Assembly: GCF_947259555.1 (NCBI RefSeq)
Contig: NZ_CAMYMD010000025.1
Span: forward strand, 81,169-145,168
Source: an uncultured Roseovarius sp.
GTDB lineage: Bacteria; Pseudomonadota; Alphaproteobacteria; Rhodobacterales; Rhodobacteraceae
DNA: 64,000 nt
Direction of reading: 5' to 3'
Shown: positions 52,757 to 63,656 of the stretch, in pieces
How the letters are laid out: each line of letters begins with the position of its first letter
Position numbering within the stretch: the stretch's first letter is position 1
Position numbers and translations under genes: made by a program
Notes under the pieces: generated by a model
Databases searched by the model: none
What the model was told of the DNA's origin: nothing
The model's input: only the letters and a program-made list of their open reading frames with translations

Positions 52757-54123
52757 ATCCTGTCCACTTTGGGATGAATGAGTGACAAGAATTGCGAGAA
52801 CTTGATCCCTGGGTCAAGAAGGTGCTGCCGCATGTTCCACATTTCTTCGATACGGCGCTCGGAGAGAGTGTTTGCGGCCATCACGCGCAGCTTGGCGTGA
52901 ATATCTACATCGGGCATCGGGGCTTCGGGCCCGCCACGTGCGTTGTGGTCGCCTGAATGAAGCACGCGCCCGTCATGTAAATGCACAGTCACGTCCGACC
53001 ATCGCCCTTCAGGAAAACGTGCGGAGTGGCGCGGCTCCTCACGTATTTTGATCCGGGTGTGCATTCTTGCGACCCGTGGATTTTGCAACGCCGTCCCGGT
53101 GATCTCGGCGGGCCCAAGACGTCCATGGACGAGATAGGCCGCGAGCGCGAAGCCGAGTGAATACTGCGCCTCGCTAGTGGTTTCGGGAAGGCCCGAAAAG
53201 AGTGCCGCAGACTCCGCGAAAGTGGCCACTTCCAGTGTCTTGATCTCTTGTGCATTTACGCCCTGCTCTTGGGTCAGCACTCGGACACATTCAAGAGCAC
53301 CATGCGCCCACCGACATATCGGGTAGGGCTTGATATAGTTCCGCAGTATCGTCCAGTCCTGTCCCAGATCAGCCCAGATATGCGCTACTTCCTGGCCTTC
53401 CACGGTAATCGCGGGCGCGCCAGTAAACCCTCTTTCAGCCATGAACAGAGACGAAATGCCGATGAACGCCCCCATGCCTGATCCGTCGTGCAACATCGTT
53501 GGGTTCGCGATCTCACGCATCATCTGGCTGCGCGGTCCGTGGTACTCCGCAATGCCCAGCGCATGCCGCAGAATATCGTCGTCCCGCGTCCGCAGCTGCG
53601 CTCCGAGGGCTACCACGCCCAGCGCGTTCCACGCGCCCGAGGTGTGATAGTCAGTGACGGTTTTGTGGAGCGCAATGCCAGCGCGGGCGGCGACCTCATA
53701 GCCGATGCAAAGCGCGACGAGTGCTTGTCGACCGGTCAACTCCGGGTGCTGCTCGGCAAATGCACAGAGCGCTGGGACAGCAGCGCAGCCGATATGCCCC
53801 TTTGTCGCGTTCAGACCGTCATGCGCATCAAGGTTGTCGATCTGTGTCGCCATTGCCCAAGCGGCACCCGGCGTGGAGCAACGACGCCCGTCGAACATCA
53901 AGGTGGCGCTGTTTTCATCACGTGTACTGCCGTGAAAATCGCATGCGAAATCACGTGCGATCCGACCAGCATCGAGCGATGTCGCACCGGCTGCGACACC
54001 CAAGGTGTCAATCAGTAGCGTTGCGGCTTGCAAGAGTACCGGCTCAGGCACCGGCAAATTTGGATCAAGGATAAAGCCCGCGATTTCGTCAAAGTGTGAC
54101 TGGTTGGAAGCGGAGGACATCAT
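52753..54123 (-). CDS. MmgE/PrpD family protein
   Basis: LLIDTLGVAAGATSLDAGRIARDF, DNLDAHDGLNATKGHIGCAAVPAL, GYEVAARAGIALH. Confidence 0.9.
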   Translation of the reverse strand: MMSSASNQSHFDEIAGFILDPNLPVPEPVLLQAATLLIDTLGVAAGATSLDAGRIARDFACDFHGSTRDENSATLMFDGRRCSTPGAAWAMATQIDNLDAHDGLNATKGHIGCAAVPALCAFAEQHPELTGRQALVALCIGYEVAARAGIALHKTVTDYHTSGAWNALGVVALGAQLRTRDDDILRHALGIAEYHGPRSQMMREIANPTMLHDGSGMGAFIGISSLFMAERGFTGAPAITVEGQEVAHIWADLGQDWTILRNYIKPYPICRWAHGALECVRVLTQEQGVNAQEIKTLEVATFAESAALFSGLPETTSEAQYSLGFALAAYLVHGRLGPAEITGTALQNPRVARMHTRIKIREEPRHSARFPEGRWSDVTVHLHDGRVLHSGDHNARGGPEAPMPDVDIHAKLRVMAANTLSERRIEEMWNMRQHLLDPGIKFSQFLSLIHPKVDRI

Positions 54124-54234
54124 CTCAACTTTCAGTGGTTGAACATGCCCTATCCTGGCGCCCTGAAAAGTCGGTTTGCGTTCTGTTTGCGACGTCTCTC
54201 AACTCGAAATCCTGATAATACCGCTCCGGCTGGC

Positions 54235-54912
54235 TCAGGAGGTTCGAAAGCTCCCGATTCCTTCGAGAAGCACACGGATCGCAAATTCGCGGCGCGCGTC
54301 GAATTCCTGTGGTGTTGCCAGCCGCATCGGATCGAGCAGAGACTCCAGTGGCCAGGGCCTAACCATGTCCAAGAGCAGCGCGGCAGTGCGGCCAATGTCC
54401 TCGACTTCAATTTCGCCACGCCGCGCGCCACGCTCCAGTTCCTTTGTCAGAATTTCCAGGTCGCGTCGCATCAGTCGATCCACAAGATCACGCCCCATCT
54501 CTGGGCAGGCTGGCACCTGTGTCATGACTGCACGCAATATTTCTAAAGGTAGACCATATCCTTCCTGGCGCGCATTGCCAGACAGAAGCCTGTTCAGTCG
54601 TTCGGCTATTGGCAGGTCTGTTTCATTGTCTGAAAGCGGCTGAATGAACTGGCCCGAAACGCGATCCATGTAAGCGCGCAAAAGCGCCGTTCGGCTAGAA
54701 AATAGACAGTAGAGCGTTCGCTTGGACATGCCAGCGTAACGCGCGATCGCTTGCATCGTGGCTCCTTCGAGACCGGCATCTGCATGCACGGCCTCAAGAG
54801 CATCAAAAATTGCATCTTGACGTGCTGCGCGTGACAAGGTTGCGGGCCGCCCGCGACGGAGACTTGCAGGTTCGCTGATCTTGTCAATATCGTCGGGCAT
54901 GTGCGGTCTCAT
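54235..54912 (-). CDS. TetR family transcriptional regulator
   Basis: RQDAIFDALEAVHADAGLEGATMQAIARYAGMSKRTLYCLFSSRTALLRAYMD HTH; divergent from the RND operon. Confidence 0.88.
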   Translation of the reverse strand: MRPHMPDDIDKISEPASLRRGRPATLSRAARQDAIFDALEAVHADAGLEGATMQAIARYAGMSKRTLYCLFSSRTALLRAYMDRVSGQFIQPLSDNETDLPIAERLNRLLSGNARQEGYGLPLEILRAVMTQVPACPEMGRDLVDRLMRRDLEILTKELERGARRGEIEVEDIGRTAALLLDMVRPWPLESLLDPMRLATPQEFDARREFAIRVLLEGIGSFRTS

Positions 54913-55042
54913 CAGATGCACAGAGGTTGTGCACAATCATCTATGATCTTGCCATTTCTGGCTGAGTCATATTTATGAAACCTGCCGGTTTTGTAAATCG
55001 AGAACATGAACGCGCCAATGCTTTATCTTGAAGGGGCTTTCG

Positions 55043-56170
55043 ATGGCTAAATTTCCGTGGATCCTCCGAGCGTTTTCGGTTTGCGTTTGTATCGCGCCCG
55101 GCCTTGCTATTGCCCAGCAGGGACAGGACGCCACACCTGTCACGGTCGTGACCACAATGCCTCAAGATGTGACGCTCACCTCTCTTCTGCCCGGGCGTGT
55201 CGCCGCCTCGGCCGAGGCCGAAGTGCGACCTCAGGTCAACGGGATTATAACTGAGCGGCTCTTCGAAGAGGGTGCGGATGTATCGGAGGATGATCCGCTA
55301 TATCAAATCGACGTATCAACTTACGAGGCGGCTGTCCGGCAGGCCCGCGCGGGTGTTGCCCAGGCCGAGGCGCAGTTGCGCGCGGCGGAGCGTGAGGCGC
55401 GGCGCCTTGTGGAGTTGCAATCGCGCAACGTGGCCAGCGAACAAGCGTTGGACGAGGCGACATCGGCACGCGACTCGGCTGAGGCTGGCCTTGAGTTGGC
55501 CGAGGCACAGCTCAACTCTGCGGAAATCGAACTGTCGCGCACGACCATCCGCGCGCGTTTGTCGGGCCGGATCGGTCTCTCTCAGACGTCACAAGGGGCA
55601 TTGGTCACGGCCAGTCAAGCACAGCCCTTGGCTGTGATCCGCAAGATTGATCCAGTCTACGTCGACGTCACGCAATCCGCTGCCGATCTGTTGCGGTGGC
55701 GGCGCGGTGAAACCGAAGAGGCGCTGGAGGGCGCGGATGCAATCGTGCGCCTTAGACTCGCTGACGGGTCCGAGTACGGTCAGACCGGGCACCTCAAGGC
55801 TGCAGAACCGAATGTCGATCCGCAGACGGGCGTGGTGACGCTTCGCATGCAGTTCGACAATCCTGATCTGCTTCTCCTGCCGGGAATGTATGTTCAGGTC
55901 GACATGCCGGTTGAGGTCGTCAAGGACGTCTATCTCATCCCGCAGGAAGGTGTTGTTCGTGACAGGCGTGGGCGACCGATCGCTTGGGTCGTCAATGATG
56001 AAAACGTAATCGAGGAACGCGCGCTCAACATACTTCAGGATCGCGGAAACCGCTGGGTTGTGGACGAGGGGTTGCAGAGCGGTAACCGTGTCGTTGTGGC
56101 CGGATTTCAGAAAACGGCTGTCGGCGCGACGGTCGCACCCGAAGAGCGCACTACCGGCGAAGACGAGTAG
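55043..56170 (+). CDS. RND efflux periplasmic adaptor subunit (AcrA/MexA family)
   Basis: Signal peptide, VRPQVNGIITERLFEEGADVSEDDPLYQID lipoyl/hairpin domain, and VYLIPQEGVVRDRRGRPIAWVV. Confidence 0.93.
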   Translation: MAKFPWILRAFSVCVCIAPGLAIAQQGQDATPVTVVTTMPQDVTLTSLLPGRVAASAEAEVRPQVNGIITERLFEEGADVSEDDPLYQIDVSTYEAAVRQARAGVAQAEAQLRAAEREARRLVELQSRNVASEQALDEATSARDSAEAGLELAEAQLNSAEIELSRTTIRARLSGRIGLSQTSQGALVTASQAQPLAVIRKIDPVYVDVTQSAADLLRWRRGETEEALEGADAIVRLRLADGSEYGQTGHLKAAEPNVDPQTGVVTLRMQFDNPDLLLLPGMYVQVDMPVEVVKDVYLIPQEGVVRDRRGRPIAWVVNDENVIEERALNILQDRGNRWVVDEGLQSGNRVVVAGFQKTAVGATVAPEERTTGEDE

Positions 56171-56190
56171 ACCGGGGCAAAGGACAACAC

Positions 56191-59100
56191 ATGGCACGTT
56201 TCTTTATCGACCGCCCGGTCTTTGCCTGGGTCATCTCGATCCTGATCATGGGGATCGGTGTCTTGGCGATCCGGTTATTGCCGGTGGCGCAGTACCCGCA
56301 GATCGCGCCGCCTTCGGTCACGGTGGCGGCCAATTATCCCGGTGCGTCGGCTGAGACGGTGGCCAACACCGTCACGCAGGTGATCGAACAACAGATGACT
56401 GGCTTGGACGGTCTGCGCTATTTCTCTTCGCGCTCGACCTCGCAGGGAAATGCGGAAATCACGCTCACGTTTGAGACGGGTACGGACGCCGACATTGCTC
56501 AGGTCCAAGTGCAGAACAAGCTGGGTCAGGCCACCCCGTTGTTGCCCGAGATCGTGCAGCGGCAGGGCATCACCGTCGAAAAGTCATCGTCGGGGTTTCT
56601 GATGGTCGTCGGTATGATTTCGACTGATGGGACCCTCGAACAGGTGGACCTGTCCGATTACATGGTCACCAATCTGGTCGATGAGTTGAGCCGTATCGAG
56701 GGTGTTGGCTCGGTTAACGTGTTTGGCGCCCAATACGCCATGCGCATCTGGCTCGACCCGTCGAAACTTGCCGCATTCGGCATGTCGCCGTCAGATGTCG
56801 TCGCTGCTGTTTCGGCTCAGAATGCGCAAATTTCAGCAGGGGCATTCGGCGCGCGTCCCGCAGTGGATGGGCAGCAACTCAACGCCACGATCACCGCACA
56901 ATCGCTGCTGAGCACGCCAGAGGATTTTCGTCAGATCGTCTTGCGCGCCGAAACGGACGGCGGTCTGGTCTTGCTGGATGACGTGGCACGGGTCGAGATC
57001 GGAGCAGAAAACTACGCCACGACCGCGCGTTTCAATACAGACCCGGCGGCGGGCATGGCAATTACACTGGCACCGGGCGCAAATGCCCTCGATACCGCGC
57101 GCGCCGTCAAGGAGCGCATGGCAGAATTCGCCCGCTTCTTTCCCGACGGTGTCGATTACGTCATTCCGTATGATACCACGCCTTTCGTTGAAATCTCGAT
57201 CAAGGAGGTGGTGAAGACGCTGTTCGAGGCGATCGGTCTCGTGTTTCTTGTGATGTTCCTGTTCCTTCAAAATTTACGCGCCACGCTTATCCCGACTCTC
57301 GCTGTCCCGGTGGTTTTGTTGGGCACCTTTGGTGTATTGGCGGTGGCTGGATTTTCCATCAATACTCTCACGATGCTGGCAATGGTTCTGGCCATTGGTC
57401 TCTTGGTCGACGATGCCATCGTCGTCGTGGAGAACGTCGAGCGCATCATGGAGGAAGACGGTCTTTCACCGCGCGAGGCGACGCATAAATCCATGGGACA
57501 AATCACCGGCGCACTGGTGGGCATTGCGCTGGTGCTTTCGGCTGTCTTTGTTCCGATGGCGTTTTTCCCCGGCTCCACCGGTGTGATCTATCAGCAATTC
57601 GCGATCACCATTGTCTCGGCCATGGCGCTTTCCGTGGTCGTCGCGATCACGCTCACGCCCGCGCTCTGCGCGTCGCTTCTCAAGGCCAAGAGCCACGAGA
57701 CAAAGCGTGGGCCGTTTGCCTGGTTCAACATGGGGTTCAACGGATTGACTAACGGCTACACTGGCACCGTGCGCTGGTCAGTACGTCGACCTGTCCGTGT
57801 CTTCGTGGTCTATCTGGCCTTGGCCCTTGGCATGGCTCTCATGTTTCTGCGTACGCCGACGGGTTTTCTGCCCGAAGAAGATCAGGGTATTCTGTTTACG
57901 CTCATCCAGACACCTACGGGTTCCAGTGCGGAGCGGACGCTCGACGTGGTGAAACAAGTAGAAGATTTCTACCTAAATCAGGAATCCGAGGTCGTCGATT
58001 CGATGTTTGGCGTGGTTGGTTTCAGTTTCTCCGGCAATGGTCAGAACATGGGCCTCGGCTTTGTGCAGCTCAAGGATTGGGACCAGCGGACCGAACCGGG
58101 GCAAAGTGTACAGGCGCTCGCGGGCCGCGCCTTCGGGGCCTTTAGCCAGATCCGGGATGCGCAGGTGTTCCCGGTGGTTCCGCCCTCGGTGATCGAGCTG
58201 GGCAACGTCTCGGGCTTTGACTTTTACCTGCAGGCGCGCGGTGGCCAGAGCCATGCTGATCTCATGGCCGCCCGCAATCAGCTATTGGGTATGGCTGGCC
58301 AAAGCGAGTTGATCGCATCGGCTCGACCCAACGGTCTGGAAGATGCGGCTCAGTTCAACCTCGATATCGATTGGCGCAAGGCTGGGGCCATGGGGCTTAC
58401 GCCGACCGATGTTGGACAATTGTTACAGATCGCTTGGGCCGGGACCTATGTGAATGATTTTCTCGATCAGGGCCGGATCAAAAGGGTCTACGTTCAAGGT
58501 GACGCAAAGGCCCGCGCCACACCGTCTGACATTGACAAATGGCGCGTGCGAAATTCAAGCGGTGGGCTTGTCCCGTTTTCCAACTTCTCCGAGGGAAATT
58601 GGGATTATGGCGCACAGGGTCTATATCGTTACAACGGTATTCCGTCGGTGCAGTTGCAAGGGTCTCCCGCACAAGGCGTGACAACTGGCGAGGCAATGGC
58701 CGAGATGGAGCGGCTCGTCTCACAGCTTGGTCCGGAATTCGAGCTGGCATGGACCGGGCTTTCTCTGGAAGAGCGCGAGTCCGGCAATCAGGCGCCACTG
58801 CTTTATGCACTCTCATTGGCCGCCGTTTTCCTCTCGCTCGCCGCGCTCTATGAGAGCTGGTCGATCCCCTTCGCCGTCATGCTCGCGATGCCCATCGGCA
58901 TCGTCGGCGCCCTCACCGGCGCGTGGCTGGGCGGGTTCGAGAACGGGGTGTTTTTTCAGGTGGGTCTGCTCACGGTCATTGGCCTCACTGGCAAGAACGC
59001 GATCCTGATTGTCGAGTTTGCCCGCGAAAGATATGAATCGGGCGAGCGGGTTATCGACGCCGTCGCAGAGGCGGCCCGCCAGAGGTTTCGCCCCATCATC

Positions 59101-59289
59101 ATGACGTCTATGGCGTTTTCTCTGGGTGTGCTTCCACTCGTCTTGAGTTCAGGCGCAGGGTCCGGTGGGCGCAATGCAATCGGGTCGGGTGTCTTGAGCG
59201 GGACGATATCGGGCACCGTTCTTGGCGTGGTTTTTGTGCCGCTTTTCTTTGTGATCGTGACCCGGCTTTTCCGACGTGCTGCAAGATAG
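56191..59289 (+). CDS. RND efflux inner-membrane permease, HAE1 (AcrB/MexB) family
   Basis: MARFFIDRPVFAWVISILIMGIGVLAIRLLPVAQYPQIAPPSVTVAANYPGASAETVANTVTQVIEQQMTGLDGL. Confidence 0.96.
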   Translation: MARFFIDRPVFAWVISILIMGIGVLAIRLLPVAQYPQIAPPSVTVAANYPGASAETVANTVTQVIEQQMTGLDGLRYFSSRSTSQGNAEITLTFETGTDADIAQVQVQNKLGQATPLLPEIVQRQGITVEKSSSGFLMVVGMISTDGTLEQVDLSDYMVTNLVDELSRIEGVGSVNVFGAQYAMRIWLDPSKLAAFGMSPSDVVAAVSAQNAQISAGAFGARPAVDGQQLNATITAQSLLSTPEDFRQIVLRAETDGGLVLLDDVARVEIGAENYATTARFNTDPAAGMAITLAPGANALDTARAVKERMAEFARFFPDGVDYVIPYDTTPFVEISIKEVVKTLFEAIGLVFLVMFLFLQNLRATLIPTLAVPVVLLGTFGVLAVAGFSINTLTMLAMVLAIGLLVDDAIVVVENVERIMEEDGLSPREATHKSMGQITGALVGIALVLSAVFVPMAFFPGSTGVIYQQFAITIVSAMALSVVVAITLTPALCASLLKAKSHETKRGPFAWFNMGFNGLTNGYTGTVRWSVRRPVRVFVVYLALALGMALMFLRTPTGFLPEEDQGILFTLIQTPTGSSAERTLDVVKQVEDFYLNQESEVVDSMFGVVGFSFSGNGQNMGLGFVQLKDWDQRTEPGQSVQALAGRAFGAFSQIRDAQVFPVVPPSVIELGNVSGFDFYLQARGGQSHADLMAARNQLLGMAGQSELIASARPNGLEDAAQFNLDIDWRKAGAMGLTPTDVGQLLQIAWAGTYVNDFLDQGRIKRVYVQGDAKARATPSDIDKWRVRNSSGGLVPFSNFSEGNWDYGAQGLYRYNGIPSVQLQGSPAQGVTTGEAMAEMERLVSQLGPEFELAWTGLSLEERESGNQAPLLYALSLAAVFLSLAALYESWSIPFAVMLAMPIGIVGALTGAWLGGFENGVFFQVGLLTVIGLTGKNAILIVEFARERYESGERVIDAVAEAARQRFRPIIMTSMAFSLGVLPLVLSSGAGSGGRNAIGSGVLSGTISGTVLGVVFVPLFFVIVTRLFRRAAR

Positions 59290-59423
59290 GGCTGGATCGC
59301 AGGTCGGCTGCGGCATTTACAGCCAGCGAATTGATCGGGTGTAATTCTGGTTTCAATTTTCGAGTGACTCTCTTGGTTTATGTATTATCTTAAATAGTAC
59401 AAATCATATTTCCGGAGGCTCAA

Positions 59424-60518
59424 TTGTTTAGAACGATACTGTTTCCCATGATTGTCACATCCGGAGCCGGAATTGTATCCGCGCAAGAGGCAGCACCGCC
59501 CCCCGCTGTCGTCGCGGTCGAGGCGACCACTCTGGACTTGGCAGAAACCTCTGATTTCAACGGACGTCTGGACGCAAATCGCCGGGTGGCGCTTGTGGCG
59601 CGTGTCTCTGGCGTGATCGAAAGCATCGGCTTTGCGCCCGGGGCAGAGGTGACGCAGGACCAGACGCTGTTCGTCATCGAGAGCGATCTTTACGAGGCAG
59701 CGGAGCGCGAGGCCGAGGGCGCGCTGGGCGCGGCGCAGGCGCAGCGCGATCTGGCGCGGATCGAGCGGGACCGTCAGAGCGAACTTGTCTCGCGCGAGGC
59801 CGGGGCGCAGGCGCGTCTCGATCAGGCGGAGGCGGCGCTCGCGATCGCGGAAGCGGATGTGCTGCGGCTCGAAGCGGCTCTCGACCGGGCGCGCACCAAC
59901 CTTTCTTATACCGAAATCAAGGCGCCTTTCGAGGGCCGTATCGGCGACAGTTCCGTGGACGAAGGCGGGCTTGTCGGGCCGGAGGCCGGCGCGCTGGCGA
60001 CGCTGGTGCAACTTGATCCGATCCATGCCGAATTCGCGGTGCCCACGGCAGTGTTGCGGACTTTCCTGGAACGTGTCGAACGTGGCGAGGTCTCGAAAGA
60101 GGCGGCGGTCAGCCTGACACTGGCCAATGGCAGCGTCTATGACGCGCCGGGCGATGTCGATTTCGTGGACAGCCGGGTCAATTCGGGCACAGACAGCGTG
60201 ACGCTGCGCGCACGGTTCGCCAATCCCGAGGGGCGCTTGCTGGACAGAGAGCTGGTGCGCGTGACGCTGACCTCCGACACCGCCGAGGGCGAATTGGCGA
60301 TCCCGGCACAGGCGGTTCAGCGCGATATTCAGGGGGCCTTTGTGCTGGTGGTGGGCGAGGGCGATGTGGCCGAGCAGCGCCGCGTCACCGTGCGCCGCAA
60401 TGCGCAGGGCTTTGCCGTCATCGCCGAGGGGCTGAGCGAGGGCGAACGCGTGATTACCGAGGGCGTGAACAAGGTTCGCCCCGGCAGCGCGGTCGATGCC
60501 GCCGCACCCGGGGGCTGA
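59424..60518 (+). CDS. RND efflux periplasmic adaptor subunit (second system)
   Basis: FNGRLDANRRVALVARVSGVIESIGFAPGAEVTQDQTLFVIE, NLSYTEIKAPFEGRIGDSSVDEGGLV. TTG start preceded by GGAGG. Confidence 0.92.
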   Translation: MFRTILFPMIVTSGAGIVSAQEAAPPPAVVAVEATTLDLAETSDFNGRLDANRRVALVARVSGVIESIGFAPGAEVTQDQTLFVIESDLYEAAEREAEGALGAAQAQRDLARIERDRQSELVSREAGAQARLDQAEAALAIAEADVLRLEAALDRARTNLSYTEIKAPFEGRIGDSSVDEGGLVGPEAGALATLVQLDPIHAEFAVPTAVLRTFLERVERGEVSKEAAVSLTLANGSVYDAPGDVDFVDSRVNSGTDSVTLRARFANPEGRLLDRELVRVTLTSDTAEGELAIPAQAVQRDIQGAFVLVVGEGDVAEQRRVTVRRNAQGFAVIAEGLSEGERVITEGVNKVRPGSAVDAAAPGG

Positions 60519-60521
60519 TCC

Positions 60522-63500
60522 ATGCTGGCAGATACCTTCATCAAGCGTCCCCGCTTTGCCGGGGTGATTTCCATCGTGCTGTTTCTGGCGGGCTTTATCG
60601 CGCTCACCAAGATGCCGGTAGAGCAGTTTCCCGATATCGTGCCGCCGCAGGTCTCGGTCACCGCAAGCTATCCCGGGGCCGGGGCCGAGGTGGTGGAGCA
60701 GACCGTCGCGCAGGTGATCGAGGATCAGGTCGTGGGCGTGGACGACATGATCTACATGTCCTCGACCTCGGGCGCGGATGGCACCTATATCCTCAGCATC
60801 AGTTTCGAGGTGGGCACCGATCCCGATATTGCCACGGTAAACGTGCAGAACCGGGTGTCGCTGGCCGAGCCGCTCTTGCCGTCGGAGGTGCGTCAGACCG
60901 GTGTGCGTGTGGCCAAGAAATCGTCGTCGCTGCTGATGGGCATCGCGCTTTATTCCGAGAGTGACGCGCTTGAGGGCAGTGACCTGACCAACTATGCCCG
61001 GCTCAACCTCATGGACCGGCTCAAGCGGGTCGAGGGGGTGGGCGATGCCTCTATGTTCGGGTCCAATGAATTCGCGATGCGCGTCAATCTGGATGTGGAC
61101 CGGCTCGCGGCGCTGAACCTCACGCCCGCCGATGTAAGCGCGGCTCTCAAGAGTCAAAACCTTCAGGCCGCCATCGGGCGCGTCGGCGGACAGCCGGTGA
61201 CCGAGGATCCGGGGCTGCAGCTTAACCTCTCGACCAAGGGGCGGCTGTCGAGCCCCGAGGAATTTGGCGCGATCATCCTGCGCGCGGGCAGCGACGGCAG
61301 CGTCGTGCGTGTGCGCGATGTGGCCGAGGTGACGCTTGGCGAGAAAAACTCCGATGTCGTGACCAGTTTTGACGGCAAGCCCGCGACGCTGATCGGCCTG
61401 TACCTTGCGCCGGGCGGCAATGCCATTGCCGCCGCTGACGCCGCCAAGGCGATGATGGAGGATGTGGCGGCAGGTTTCCCCGAGGGGATGGCCTACGACA
61501 TCGTCTCGGACAGTTCCACCTTCGTCAACGAGAGTATCCATGAGGTACAAAAGACCCTGATCGAGGCGTTCGTCCTCGTGGTGATCGTGGTGTTCCTCTT
61601 CCTTGGCTCGCTGCGCGCCACGCTGGTGCCGCTGATTGCCGTGCCGGTGGCGCTGGTCGGCAGTTTCGCGGTGATGCAGGCCATGGGCTTTTCGCTCAAT
61701 ACCGTGTCGCTTCTGGCAATGGTTCTGGCCATCGGGATTGTGGTCGATGATCCCATCGTGGTGGTCGAGGCGGTCGAGGCCAAGATGGAGGAAAACCCCG
61801 GCATGACCCCGGCCGAGGCGTCTTCGGCGGCGATGTCCGAGATCACCGGCGCGATTGTCGCGACGACGCTGGTATTGCTGTCGGTCTTTGTGCCGGTGGC
61901 GTTCATTCCGGGGATATCCGGGCAGCTTTTCCAGCAATTCGCGGTCGCGGTGTCGGTGTCGATGGTGATATCTGCGATCAACGCCCTGACCCTGTCACCT
62001 GCGCTCTGCGCGATCCTTCTTAAGCCGCATCACGGCCCCAAGACCGGCATCATGGGGCGGATTTCTCGCGGCATCGACGGTGCGCGCGACGGCTATGCGC
62101 GGGTTGCCGGATCCATCGCGCGGCGTGCGGTGCTTGGACTGGCGCTGCTGGCAGGTGCCGTCGTGCTGACCGGCGGATTGTTCAAGGCGGTGCCGACCGG
62201 GTTCCTGCCGTCCGAGGATCAGGGCTCGTTCATCGTCGAGACGCGCCTGCCTGAGGCGGCCTCGGTAAACCGTACCATCGCGGCGCAGCGTGAGGTGGAG
62301 GAGATCCTTTCCGGCCTACCGGGGGTGGAAAGCGTGGTCTCGGTCATGGGCTATTCGATGCTCGACGGGATCACCAAGTCGAACGTCGCCTTTTCGCTGG
62401 TCTCGATGCAGGAATTCGCCGAGCGGACCACGGAGGAAACCAGCGTCTTCAATGCCATAGATCAGGCCATTCGGCAGGGCGCGGCGATCCGATCGGCGCA
62501 GGTCATCGCGTTCAACCTGCCGCCGATTGCGGGGCTTGGCACCGGGTCGGGCTTTGAGATGCAACTGCTCGACACGCAGGGGCGCACGCCGCAGGAACTG
62601 GCCGAAACTGCGCGGGGGCTCTCGTTCGCCGCCAATGGCAATCCGACGCTCGCGGGGGTCTACAGCACCTTCTCGGCCAACAGCCCGCAGCTCTTTCTTG
62701 AGATCGACCGCGAGCGGCTCTATGCGTTGGGCATCCCCGTGTCGGACGTGTTTGCCGCGCTGCAACCGACGCTCGGCTCGGCCTATATCAACGATTTCAA
62801 CTTGTTTGGCCGCTCGTGGCAGGTGCATATGAGCGCCGCGCCCGAGTATCGCGACGCGGTGGACGATATCGCGCGCATTCAGGTGCGCAGCGCGTCCGGA
62901 GAGATGGTGCCGATCGGGGCCTTCGCGCGGGCCGACTATATCACCGGGCCGATGTCGCTCTCGCGCTACAACAATCAGCGCGCCGCCAAGATCAGCGGCA
63001 ACCCCGCGCCGGGCTTGTCCTCGGGGGCGGCGCTGGCGGCGATGGAAGAGGTGGCCGAGGCCAATCTGCCGCCGGGCTTTGATTACGAGTGGACCGGCAC
63101 CGCATTGCAGGAAAAGCAGGCGGCGGGGCAGACGACGATGATTCTCGTGCTGGCAATGCTGTTTGCCTATCTCTTCCTCGTCGCGCTTTACGAGAGTTGG
63201 ACGGTGCCGGTGCCGGTGATGCTGTCTGTGGTGTTCGGCGTGGCGGGGGCGATTGCGGCGCTGCTGCTGGCGGGGCTGCCCTTCAATATCTATGCGCAGA
63301 TCGGGCTCGTCGTGCTGCTGGCGCTGGCCGCCAAGAACGCGATTCTGATCGTGGAATTCGCCAAGGCGCGGCGCGAGGCCGGTGAGACCATTCTCGATGC
63401 CGCCGTGCAGGGCGCGGGCGCGCGGTTCCGCGCGGTGATGATGACATCCTTCGCCTTTATCGCGGGGCTTATCCCGCTGGTCACCGCCGAAGGTGCCTCG

Positions 63501-63653
63501 ATGCTGTCGCGGCGGGCCGTGGGCACGGGCGTGGCGGGCGGCATGCTGGCGGCGGCACTGGTGGGCATCTTCGTGATCCCGGCGCTCTACGTGATATTCC
63601 AGTCGTTGCGGGAAAGATTGAAAGGGCACAAATCCACCAAAGCGGAGACCTGA
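60522..63653 (+). CDS. RND efflux inner-membrane permease, AcrB family (second system)
   Basis: [79 protein letters not shown]. Confidence 0.96.
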   Translation: MLADTFIKRPRFAGVISIVLFLAGFIALTKMPVEQFPDIVPPQVSVTASYPGAGAEVVEQTVAQVIEDQVVGVDDMIYMSSTSGADGTYILSISFEVGTDPDIATVNVQNRVSLAEPLLPSEVRQTGVRVAKKSSSLLMGIALYSESDALEGSDLTNYARLNLMDRLKRVEGVGDASMFGSNEFAMRVNLDVDRLAALNLTPADVSAALKSQNLQAAIGRVGGQPVTEDPGLQLNLSTKGRLSSPEEFGAIILRAGSDGSVVRVRDVAEVTLGEKNSDVVTSFDGKPATLIGLYLAPGGNAIAAADAAKAMMEDVAAGFPEGMAYDIVSDSSTFVNESIHEVQKTLIEAFVLVVIVVFLFLGSLRATLVPLIAVPVALVGSFAVMQAMGFSLNTVSLLAMVLAIGIVVDDPIVVVEAVEAKMEENPGMTPAEASSAAMSEITGAIVATTLVLLSVFVPVAFIPGISGQLFQQFAVAVSVSMVISAINALTLSPALCAILLKPHHGPKTGIMGRISRGIDGARDGYARVAGSIARRAVLGLALLAGAVVLTGGLFKAVPTGFLPSEDQGSFIVETRLPEAASVNRTIAAQREVEEILSGLPGVESVVSVMGYSMLDGITKSNVAFSLVSMQEFAERTTEETSVFNAIDQAIRQGAAIRSAQVIAFNLPPIAGLGTGSGFEMQLLDTQGRTPQELAETARGLSFAANGNPTLAGVYSTFSANSPQLFLEIDRERLYALGIPVSDVFAALQPTLGSAYINDFNLFGRSWQVHMSAAPEYRDAVDDIARIQVRSASGEMVPIGAFARADYITGPMSLSRYNNQRAAKISGNPAPGLSSGAALAAMEEVAEANLPPGFDYEWTGTALQEKQAAGQTTMILVLAMLFAYLFLVALYESWTVPVPVMLSVVFGVAGAIAALLLAGLPFNIYAQIGLVVLLALAAKNAILIVEFAKARREAGETILDAAVQGAGARFRAVMMTSFAFIAGLIPLVTAEGASMLSRRAVGTGVAGGMLAAALVGIFVIPALYVIFQSLRERLKGHKSTKAET

Positions 63654-63656
63654 CCG

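Noticed and set aside
59385-61937. 850-aa antisense ORF opposite the second RND adaptor/pump
   Set aside because: Low-complexity His/Arg/Gly-rich translation directly antisense to two well-supported RND genes; typical GC-rich shadow ORF.
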